The position numbers and the translations under genes were made by a program. From positions 1 to 48,236 of the forward strand of contig CANPBT010000011.1 in assembly GCA_947572415.1 (NCBI GenBank): a stretch of 48,236 bases of DNA, written 5' to 3'. The notes beneath the pieces are model-generated. The model was not told the origin of the DNA and did no database searches. It saw nothing but the letters and a program-made list of their open reading frames with translations. The DNA is from an uncultured Clostridia bacterium. GTDB taxonomy: Bacteria > Bacillota > Clostridia > Christensenellales > Borkfalkiaceae. Of the stretch, positions 1 to 9,800 are shown piece after piece; position 1 is the first letter of the stretch; every line of letters begins with the position of its first letter.

Positions 1-80
1 TGCGCATATAGTGTCAACAATTATTTCACACTTTCTTTTTTGCCTGTTTTTTCCTTAAATTCGTCATACGTATGCGGCAA

Positions 81-115
81 AAAAGCCGCGGCGCAATAAT
101 TTGCACCGCGGCTTA
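81..115 (-). terminator. Rho-independent terminator after the coiled-coil gene
   Basis: On the minus strand a GC-rich stem (AAGCCGCGG paired with CCGCGGCTT, extended by GCAA/TTGC with one mismatch) is followed directly by a run of six T. It lies 14 nt past the stop codon of the 1249-aa coiled-coil gene and closes the first surface module. Confidence 0.85.
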
Positions 116-128
116 ATATGCATTTTAA

Positions 129-3100
129 TTACTTGTTTGCGTCGTAATTGTCGTAAAATCCGTCTATATCGTAAAAATCGTTGCCCTCTTTTACTTCTTT
201 GACTTCTTTTATTATTACGCGCGGTTCACGCTGCGCTGCGGGCGCGGGTGCGGGCTTAGCCTGCTCCTGACGGCCGCTTGCCGTATTGATGATAATGGGC
301 TGTACGGGCGGAGGCAATTGCTGCGCCTGCTGCTGAACGGGTTGCTGCACGGGCTGCTGCGAATAAGGAGGCATGCCGTAAGGCTGGCCGGGATAGCCGT
401 AGGGCTGACCGGGATAACCGCCGTAAGGCTGATTGAATTGCTGCTGAGGCTGCTGCTGACCGCTTTGGTCCGCGCGCATACGTACGAATTCGTTTGCCAT
501 TTTCATTGTGGCGGATTCCTGCGCGGCCTGCATCTTTATGGCGTTTATTTCAGCCTGAGCGCGGTTTGCTTCCTGCGCGGCGCGCTGGTTTGCCGCGGCT
601 ATTTCAGCCTGAGCACGGCTTGCTTCCTGCGCCGCACGCTGGTCGCCGCGCATTTTTTCAAGCTCTATCTGCATTTTCATCATTGCAAGCTCGCTGTCGT
701 TATTACTCTGCTGCTGAGGCTGCTGCATGGGCATACCGTAAGGCGACATGCCGTAGGGGGGCATACCGTAAGGATTCATATACGGGTTCATATACGGGTT
801 CTGCCCGTAAGGATTCGCGTTCTGGTGCGCCGCGAATTCGGCTTTCATACGCGCGATTTCCGCTTCCGCGCGCGCCCTGTCGATTTCCTGCTGAGCCTGC
901 ATCCTCATACGCTCCGCTTCGAGCTCCGCGCGGGCTTTTGCAAGCTCGATTTCGACCTTTGCCCTTACAAGCTCGTTATTGTCTGACTGAACCTGCAAAC
1001 TCGTAGGCGTAGCCGCTATCTGCGCTTTAAGGCGCTGAATTTCGGCGTCCGCACGCGCTTTTTCGATTTCCTGCTGGGCCTGAGCCCTTGCGCGCTCGGC
1101 TTCCATTTCCGCCCTGACGCGGGCAAGCTCGACTTCGACTTGCGCCCTTATGAGGTCGTTATTGTCCTTTGACTGCGACTGAGGTTGTGAAGAAAATAAA
1201 TCTGCTCTCATTTTTGCTAACTCCGCTTCCGCTTTAACTTTATCTATTTCTGCTTGTGCCTGCGCCTTGACGCGTTCCGCCTCCATCTGGGCGCGCGCCG
1301 TGGCAAGCTCGGCTTCTACCTTTGCTTTAACAAGCTCCGCGCTGTCTTTTTGCGTTTCCGCAGGTTTTGCCGCCAGCGCTTCGGCTTTGAGCCTTGCGAT
1401 TTCCGCTTCGGCTTTAACTTTGTCTATTTCCGCCTGTGCCTGCGATTTTGCGAATTCCGATTCCATCTGCGCCCTCGCCATTGCAAGCTCCGCGTCAACC
1501 CTCGCCCTTATAACGTCGTCGCTATTAACCGGCTGAGCGGGTTGATTTTGCTGCGCGCGCGCCGCTTCGAGCTCCGCTTTGATTTTCGCAAGCTCGGCGT
1601 CCGCTTTCGCGCGTTCCACTTCGTTTTTAGCCTGAGCTTTGGCAAGCTCCGCTTCCATCTGCGCTTTTACGAGCGCGCTGTTATCAAACTGTTGCATAGG
1701 CTGTACGCTCTGCTGTGCGTTCTGCTGCGCATAGTCGCGGGTAGCCGCGATTTCCGCTTTGAGTTTGGCGATTTCCGCCTCGGAAGAAATTCTGTTGATT
1801 TCCGCCTGAGCCGCAGCTTTGCTGCGCTCGGCTTCCATTTCCGCCCTCGCTTTCGCAAGCTCGGCCTCTACCTTTGATTTTATAAGTTCGCTGTTATCGA
1901 AATTCGGCTGTGCCTGAACGGGCGCGGGGCTTGCGGCTATCTGTGCGCGCAGACGGGCGATTTCCGCGTCTGCCTGAGCTTTTTCGTTCTGCGCGGCGAG
2001 TTGCGCTCTGTCGCGCTCCGCCTGCATTTCCGCGCGCGCCTTCGCGACTTCGCGCTCGATACGCGCCCTTATCTCGTCGGGATTGACCTGCTTCTGTCCT
2101 TCGGGCCGTGCCGCCATTGCCTGCTGAGCCCTTAAACGGGCGATTTCCGCTTCCGCTTTCGCCTTTTCTATTTCCTGCTGAGCCTGAGCCCTTGCGCGCT
2201 CGGCTTCCATCTCCGCCCTTGCGCGGGCAAGCTGTGCCTCGACCTGAGCTTTGACCACTTCGCCGTTGTCGGCTTTTGCGGGCTGGGCTGCCATAGCCTG
2301 CGCTTTAAGCTGAGCGATTTCCGCTTCGGCTTTCGCGCGGTCGATTTCCTGCTGAGCCTTAGCCCTTGCGCGCTCGGCTTCCATTTCCGCCCTCGCGCGG
2401 GCAAGCTCCGCTTCGACCTGAGCCTTTACCGCGTCGACTCCGCCGCCTTGTACGGGTGCGCCCGCTTTTGCGCGGCGCTCCATCTCGTCTTTAAGGCGCT
2501 GAATTTCGAAATCCGCTTTCTGTCTTTCTATTTCGTTCTTGGCCTGCGCCCTTGCAAGCTCCGCTTCCATCTGCGCCTTTACAAGCGCGCTGTTATCGAA
2601 CTGCTGCATAGGCTGTTGCTGCTGCTGGGACCGCGCGGCAAGCTCCGCCTTGATTTTTGCAAGCTCGGCTTCCGCCCTCGCACGGTCGACCGCGTTGCGC
2701 GCCTGAGCTTTCGCGAGCTCGGCCTCCATCTGCGCTTTCAATAACGCGCTGTTGTCGGGGTGCCCGGCTACGGGGCGCTGCTGTTGCTGCGCTCTCGCAA
2801 GCTCCGCTTTTATCCTTTCGAGCTCCGCGTCCGCCTTTGCGCGTTCGACGTCGTTCTTTGCCTGAGCCCTTGCAAGCTCCGCCTCCATCTGCGCTTTTAC
2901 GAGCGCCGCGCTCACGTCGCCGCCCTGCCGGGGAGCCTGCGTGCGATGGGCAAGCTCGGCTTTTATCCTTTCGAGCTCCGCGTCCGCCTTTGCGCGTTCT
3001 ATATCGTTTTTGGCTTGCGCCTTTGCAAGCTCCGCTTCCATCTGCGCCTTTATCAGCGCGCTGTTATCATATGCGGCGACAGGCTGTTGCTGATACTGAC

Positions 3101-3878
3101 TACGCGCCGAAAGCTCGGCGTTGAGCCTTGCGATTTCCGCTTCAGCTTTTGCGCGCTGCTTGTCGTTTTTAGCCTGCGCAGCCGCCATTTCGGCACGGTG
3201 CCTGGCTTCGAGTATACGCTGCCGTTCCGCTTCTTCGCGTCTTCTTGCGGCTTCCTCTTTCTTCGAAAGCTTTTCGTCGGGTTCAGGCTCGCCAACCGCG
3301 TTGCCTTTTGCCGCTTTTTTGCGGTTTTCCTTTTCCATTCGCGCCGCTTCTTCTTTAAGGCGGCGTATTTCGGCCTCGGCGCGCGCCCTGTCCTGCGCGT
3401 TTTTGGCGTGAGCCCTCGCAAGTTCCGCCTCCATCTGCGCTTTCATAATTGCGTTCGCATTGTTGTTGCCGGGTACCGGAATAAACTGCGGTCCGTTTTT
3501 CGCACCGGCGTCCGCACGGGCTTTTGCGATTTCCGCTTCGGCGCGAGCGCGCTCGACCTCAGCCTGCGACTGCGAGCGTATCCTTTCGGTTTCCGCCTGG
3601 GCCTCGGCGCGGGCTTTTGCGATTTCCGCGTCGGCTTTTGCACGAATTAAATCGCTGTTGTCCTGCCTGTTGTTGACGACAACCTTTGTATTTCTGCCCT
3701 TCTTCGCTTTTGCCTTTTTGGGTTTCGGACGACGCGGGGCGGCGTGCATACGCTTGCGGGTTTTCTTCCTTTTCGTCGTCGCCGCGATTATCAGCACGAT
3801 AAACATCAACAGCGCCAACACGCCCGCAGCTAATATTATAGCCGAATAGGGCATATTTTCCGTAATTAATTCCATCAT
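129..3878 (-). CDS. Membrane-anchored repetitive coiled-coil protein (1249 aa)
   Basis: Not a family I can name. One hydrophobic helix (about residues 11-33) is followed by a very basic stretch (KRKKTRKR onward), which by the positive-inside rule puts the rest of the protein in the cytosol. Residues about 70-1010 are some 15 tandem units, each starting near D/N-N-S-x-L/V and continuing as KAQMEAELAKAQ-type Ala/Glu/Lys/Arg helix. Units come in a short form (AKNEVERAKADAEL) and a long form (ARAEMEAERARAQAQQEI) that differ by 11 residues. A Pro/Tyr/Gly/Gln-rich low-complexity region (NPYGMPPYGM, YPGQPYG) follows, and the tail is acidic and tyrosine-rich (FYDIDGFYDNYDANK). The gene lies 19 nt after the 2210-aa surface protein, so it is probably co-transcribed. 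The ribosome binding site AAGGAG is 11 nt from this ATG; the next codon is also ATG. Role inferred: cytosolic scaffold or filament. Confidence 0.8.
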   Translation of the reverse strand: MMELITENMPYSAIILAAGVLALLMFIVLIIAATTKRKKTRKRMHAAPRRPKPKKAKAKKGRNTKVVVNNRQDNSDLIRAKADAEIAKARAEAQAETERIRSQSQAEVERARAEAEIAKARADAGAKNGPQFIPVPGNNNANAIMKAQMEAELARAHAKNAQDRARAEAEIRRLKEEAARMEKENRKKAAKGNAVGEPEPDEKLSKKEEAARRREEAERQRILEARHRAEMAAAQAKNDKQRAKAEAEIARLNAELSARSQYQQQPVAAYDNSALIKAQMEAELAKAQAKNDIERAKADAELERIKAELAHRTQAPRQGGDVSAALVKAQMEAELARAQAKNDVERAKADAELERIKAELARAQQQQRPVAGHPDNSALLKAQMEAELAKAQARNAVDRARAEAELAKIKAELAARSQQQQQPMQQFDNSALVKAQMEAELARAQAKNEIERQKADFEIQRLKDEMERRAKAGAPVQGGGVDAVKAQVEAELARARAEMEAERARAKAQQEIDRAKAEAEIAQLKAQAMAAQPAKADNGEVVKAQVEAQLARARAEMEAERARAQAQQEIEKAKAEAEIARLRAQQAMAARPEGQKQVNPDEIRARIEREVAKARAEMQAERDRAQLAAQNEKAQADAEIARLRAQIAASPAPVQAQPNFDNSELIKSKVEAELAKARAEMEAERSKAAAQAEINRISSEAEIAKLKAEIAATRDYAQQNAQQSVQPMQQFDNSALVKAQMEAELAKAQAKNEVERAKADAELAKIKAELEAARAQQNQPAQPVNSDDVIRARVDAELAMARAQMESEFAKSQAQAEIDKVKAEAEIARLKAEALAAKPAETQKDSAELVKAKVEAELATARAQMEAERVKAQAQAEIDKVKAEAELAKMRADLFSSQPQSQSKDNNDLIRAQVEVELARVRAEMEAERARAQAQQEIEKARADAEIQRLKAQIAATPTSLQVQSDNNELVRAKVEIELAKARAELEAERMRMQAQQEIDRARAEAEIARMKAEFAAHQNANPYGQNPYMNPYMNPYGMPPYGMSPYGMPMQQPQQQSNNDSELAMMKMQIELEKMRGDQRAAQEASRAQAEIAAANQRAAQEANRAQAEINAIKMQAAQESATMKMANEFVRMRADQSGQQQPQQQFNQPYGGYPGQPYGYPGQPYGMPPYSQQPVQQPVQQQAQQLPPPVQPIIINTASGRQEQAKPAPAPAAQREPRVIIKEVKEVKEGNDFYDIDGFYDNYDANK

Positions 3879-3897
3879 AGCATTTGCTTCTCCTTAA

Positions 3898-6800
3898 CTA
3901 TTCGTCGTCCTCTTCGTAATCGTCGTAATCGTTATAGTAACCGTAATCGTCCACATATTCGTCAACATATTGACGGCGCTTTACCGCAAGAACGATTATC
4001 GTTGCCACTACAAGGAATACAAGTACGCCTACAACAGAGATTGTAATAATAAGCAAGGGGTTAATTCCCTCGGAGGGCTGATAAATAAACGTAAACGACT
4101 TTGCTTCAAGCTGTTTTAACACGTTTTCCGCATCTTCGACGTTGTTAAAGAATTCGTCGCGCTTATCTTCTTTCAGGACAACGGTATAAGTGTATTCTTC
4201 GCCCTTTTTGAGGTCGTCCTTACTGACGATATTCCCGTCCTTGTCTTTATAAACGTATTCGAAATAGTCGTCTAAATCCATTTTGTTCTGAGAGCCGTTA
4301 GTAATATCGAGTTTACCGTCGCCGCTCGAGCCTATTTCGTCAACCGTTATGACGGCGCGCTTAATGGAAAACCTGAGCATTTTATCCTCGACCGTGCCGT
4401 CCGACCAGACGCAAGCCGTCTTGTCCTTAATCTGGACGTAGAACTCGTAGACCCCGGCGTCGGTTTTGATTAAGTACGCGTCGCCGTATCTGGGGTCGAT
4501 ACGAAGATATTTGGAAAGCTCCTCCCAGTCCTTGATTTTGAAGGTCAACATCGAACCGGTGAATTCCTGTTCAATCATTTCCATTACGGGGATATCGATA
4601 ATTTCGCGCTCTTTCACGGGCTCGGCAGTTATTTTGAACGTAATTTCGTAGTCCGAACGCGTTTCGTCCTCCCATTTGGCTTTGGTGCCTTCCTTGAAAC
4701 TTAAAACGATTTTATACTCGCCGATTTCCGTCTTTACAAGGCTGCCTTCGCTTATGTCGAGATAGGTGCCGTAAAGGGTATTCCAGTCAATGATTTCAAA
4801 AGTAATCGCCTTGCCTGTGTACTGCGCTTCATAGAACGTAAGCACCGGCTTTTTAAGCAAAACTTCGTCGTCGGGATTTTTCGAAATTATGGTATACGAA
4901 AGTTCAATCGTAGTAGTTCCGTCGTTGAACGTATATCCGTCGACCTTTATCCTGAAAGTAACCTTATACGTACCGGGGTTGGTATTTGTAAGGCTGCCGC
5001 TCGTAAGCTCGAGATACTTGTCGTAATAATCCGAATTCGCAAGCCTGAACGTAATCGCGCTGCCCGTCCAGTTGGCGGTAGTGGATTCGAGCTTGGGTTT
5101 CAGAATCTGATTATCGGGCAACGACGGGTCGGTAACCTCGAGCTGGATTTTGCAAGGCCGCTGCTTTTCGTCAAGCTCTCCGAGGTCTTCGAGCTCTTTC
5201 CAGTAACCTTTCGAGCCCTCTTTGAACCTGAACGTAATATCGAAAATACCCGTGGTCGTCGCGGTTATAACGCCGTCCTTTACGGTTAGCCGTTCGTCCA
5301 GATCGAACTCGATATAGTTTTGAAGCAATATCCAGTTGGTGATTGTAAACGTAACGGGCACGCCCTCCCACGTGGCGCTGAGCTTATCGAACATGGGATA
5401 ATCGATGGCTATCGTCTGAGGCTCGGTAATCGAGAAGGTAAGCGTATAGTCGAGACGGCTGCTTTCGGTACCGGCCCAGTAAGCGTCCGCGTCCTTTAAA
5501 AAGCTTACGCTTACACTGTATTGACCCACTTCGGTCTGCGTAAGACTACCGTCGGAAATATAGAGATATCTTTCGTAAGTCGAACGCCAGTCGGCAATTT
5601 CGAACACTATGGGTTTGCCCGTGTATTCCTGCGAAGATATCCTCATAGCGGGATAGTTAAGCGCTCTGGAGTTGTCGCCCTTATGATACAGCGAAGAGAA
5701 GAACGAAATTTTTTCAACCTCGCCGTCCGCCATTACGAACTTGAGGTTGCCCGCATAACTCGGGTTGATTACGGGCTCCGCGAAGAACTGCATTCCGTCC
5801 GTGGTGCGGATATACGCGTCAGTGACTTCGCCGCCGCTTTCGTTGGTGTATTTGGTGCCGAGCATATTCGAAACATATACGCCCTTGACCCTTGCAACGG
5901 GTATCGAGCCGTTATTATCCCAGGTAACTACAAGCGCTTCCTGCTCGACGACTATTTCAACCTGACCCCAGAAAGGAGTTTTCGTTTCGTAAATAATATT
6001 ATAATCGTCATCGAGCGACATTTCCTCGATTACTTCGAAAAATCTTACGATATACGTACCTGCGTTCAACGCCGTATAGAGTTCGGCGTTTTCTTCGTAC
6101 GATTTGAAATGGTTGATAATGTTATTGTTGTTATCTATATACGTAATATCTACTTCAAGATAATTCAAATCTTCCTCGGATATTCCGCTTAATTTGATAA
6201 GGTTGTGTACCTTATTGTCGAATTTTGCCCATCCGCCGTTATAAGTGGGTTTGCTTAGCTCTCTTTCCTTTATTTCCCAACGCCTGAAAGTAGGTATGGT
6301 AGTGGGCATATCGTCACCCGAGAACGGCTCGTGGTTCTTATCGCCCGGATAGCTTATATTCAACGGGTCAAATTTGGTTTCATAAACGCCGACGGCGGAA
6401 TACTTGTTGCCCCTTTCGAACTTGGCGTTGACGAGCGTAAGGCACTGCGTATTGTAAACAATAAGGTCGCTGATTGCCTTAGGAAGATTGATAAGCCTGA
6501 CTTCGTATTTGATAAACTCGCCGTCTTCGCGCCTTACGCGGAATACGTCGTTTTCGAAATCGAATTCATGCTCGCCCGCCTCGTCGTAGTAGCCCCATCT
6601 TACTTCGTTGAAGTCGATTTTCGCCTTTGTGATTTTCCAGTCGAGCGTTTTGGGGAAGTTTACTTCGTTGAAGTTGGGGTCGGACACAAAGTAAACCTGC
6701 ACCGTATACTTGTTTTCGGTCGCGTCGGTATAGCGGTTGCCGGCGATAGGGCCGTCGAGTTCAAGCCCGATTTCTTCGTAGCCTATAAGCTCCAACGTAT

Positions 6801-9800
6801 GGTCCGTACCGTCGTATTCGGCGGCAAAGACGAACTCTTTACCTTCGTGGTCAATCCACTTTTTATCTTTCGCGTCCCAGCTGACGTAATCGACCGACTT
6901 GCCGTGAGTATACTTCCATTTGAGTTTGGACGTATCGTAATCCGCCTTTATAATCTCAAACACAATCTCGGTATCGCCTACGGTGTAGGCGCCGTCAAGC
7001 TTGATATTTTTAGCCACCGCCCTGTATTTACCAACGTTTACGGGCGCCGCGGAAAGGGGCGCGGTTGCTCCGTCACGGAAAAACTCGATATCGAATTCAC
7101 CCGTTTCAAGCAATTTTCCGTTGAGCTCGGGTACGACTTTAAATTCAGACCCGGTATATACGAACTGCTGGTTCTCATTTGCGGACTGTCCGTTTATGCG
7201 GAAGCCGATTGTTACGGGCTGTTTGCCCGACTCTACGGTAAACTCGCAATACTCGCCGCCCGCGACCTCCGCTTCAAGCTTGTAGTTGCCCGAATTTTCT
7301 GCTTTCAGTACGGCTGTTACGCGATATGTTTCGGGTACGGTTTCCGCGCCTACATTATCGCAATCAACCCAGTTTTCGCCCTCTTTATGCTGATATCTGT
7401 AATCTACCAACCCATGCCCTATCTGAAGAGTGGGTATAAAGAAAATATCAGAAGAGGACGTTTTTTCCGTCCATTTGATGATTATCGTCTTGGGTTTGAT
7501 TTCCCATTCTATCGAGAAAGAGAAGCTTCCGTCGTTTATAAAGCTTTCGGGGTCGCTTTCATTAGGGATAATATAATTTTTAGCATATTCGTCGGATACG
7601 ATAAACTGGACGACCGTCGTATACGTGCCGGCGTTTTTTCCCTCTCCGTCGGTTATATATCTTGCCGTAAGCCCGGGCAATTGATTGAGCTGCTCGGAAT
7701 CGAGCGTAACGGAGTGCACTTCGCCGTTGTACCCGAACGCCTGCTCGTAATCCCATTCAAGGCCGGATAAATCGTACTTCTTTTTATCGATATTGAACCA
7801 GAATTGATAAGTTTTGTCTTCGAACAACACGTTTTTATCGTATCCCGTAATGGTTACGGTAACGCAGTGCAACCCCGCGTCGCTTACGATAAGGTCGCCG
7901 GAATAAATTGCCCTGACGTAGTGCGATTTGAGGCTGTACTCGTCCATCGTCAGCATGAACTGGTAGCTGCCGCCTTCGAGATAGGGCAGCTGCAGCGCGC
8001 GGTTCTGCGTGCTGTGCTCGTTCCATTCGTATTCCGGAGCAAGGTTGCCGGGCACATTGCCGTCGACAAGGTACGTCCATTTCGCGTCCTCGTCGTCGAA
8101 CTCGCCCTTTGTCGCCACGATTTCGAAGCGCTGGGTTTTGGGCCCGTCCATTATATAGTTGTCTTTTTTGCTTCCGCCCGCGATAACGGCGACAAGATAA
8201 TACGTGGTTCCGGGGTTAAGCCCTGCGGGAATTACGTACTTGCCGTTGGAATTGCGTACAAGGTCGTCGGACATTATACCGCGCGGGTCGTTATAGTACA
8301 CGCGCATTTCGAGCCCGCCGTTGCTTATATCTTCGTAAACACCGTGAATTGTCAGCCCTACTTCGAGGCTTCGCGCAGACTCCCAGCTGTTTAACAACCC
8401 GTCGAACGATACGGTGATAAGCGCTTCGGTAAGGTTTAAAACCAGCCTTATCGGGTTGGTATTTTTAAAATCCTCCGTGCTGCTTTCCCACTGCGTATTC
8501 AAATCGTCTTTAAGCGTTATGTTGAAATAATAGTTGTTTACTTCTTCGACGATAAACGTCTGAACGCCGTCGGCGTTGACGCCCAAATCCTCCACGCTGT
8601 CCAGAAGTGCGGAGTTTAAAGCGGAAACCTTGACCGACACGTATTGCGAAATATTAGCAATCTGTACGTACTGTTTACCTCTGTACGACAAATTTAAAAT
8701 CGATTTGTTTATCGTTCCGTCGCTGTCCGTACCGTAATCGGCGTCGTCGGCGAGGAAATACGGCTCGGGCACGTTGCGCTCCTTGACTAAGAACTGGTGC
8801 GTCGTCAATCCGTCGCCGGATAATTCGTAGTTGTAATTTTTGATATCCTCGTCGATTATGTACGCCGAAGCCGTATACGTACCCTTCTTATCGGGGAATT
8901 CGGGACTGTTCTGAATGCCCGCGCCGGTTACGTTGCTGTACTTCATGCCCAGCTTGGGTACGCGGTCGCCGTCTTTATCTCGCTGTAAAATTACGTTGTC
9001 TTTATCGACAATCTCGACTTTTTGCGGCGTCTGGTCGAGGTTGTACGTCCATTCGACTTTCAGCTTTATCTTATTTACTATGAATTTGGTTACCTTTCGC
9101 CTCGTCAGTTTGTCTTCGCCGAGGAAATAATTGTCCGTATTCCTAAGCTGAACCTGTAGATAATAAGTGCCCGCGTCGATAGCGGCGACCCTCCTCGTAC
9201 ATTTCTCGTCGAGGAAGTAGTTTACGGTCATTTCGTTTTCGTTGTACCACGTAAGCTGCTCTTCGGAGACGTCGTCCAGTTGGAGCACTTTACCGTTGTA
9301 AACGGCGTTTACCGCCTTCGGCAAATTGATGGGCGCAATTGTTTTATCCGCTATTTTCGAAAGGTTTAAGTGTATAGCGGGGCGGATAGCAAGGGTTTCG
9401 TTGACGTCGCCCGTTGTAATCGTTCCGTCGGCCGCCGTACAGAACATTGTGTACGTGCTGTACTGTCTGCCGTCCTTGGGTACGTTTGTCGCGGCGGTAC
9501 GCAGCCACGACTTTTTAACGTTGCTTCTCTGGGCTTTGGTAAGCTCCCAGATGCCGTTTACCGTGCTTGCCTCAACGTTTTCGGGGTCGAGGTCGCCGTT
9601 ACCGACCTCGGTAAGGCTCGGCAGCCACACCTTGTCGTTCTGCCAGATATTATAGTTGACTTTGCTTTGCGCGTTGTAATCGAAGTAGTTGGGGTAATAA
9701 TAGTTATGCCCCGCCGGCACGGTGCCGTAAGCTTCGCCGGGCCAGCAATAGCTCGTATCGTCGACGTAAGTCACGTAGCTTTCGTGCTCCTGCCAGGCGA

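Noticed and set aside
318..3849. Many long open frames opposite and across the coiled-coil gene, on both strands
   Set aside because: They are shadows caused by the repetitive GC-rich Ala/Glu/Lys codons; their translations are low-complexity Arg/Leu/Phe/Ala mixtures without ribosome binding sites.
129..3878. CRISPR array because of the many regular repeats
   Set aside because: Repeats are in-frame protein repeats of variable length without constant direct repeats and unique spacers; no cas genes.
6331..7770. 479-codon plus-strand open frame inside the 2210-aa surface protein gene
   Set aside because: No ribosome binding site or promoter, no recognisable motif, and the opposite frame encodes consistent Ig-like repeats.
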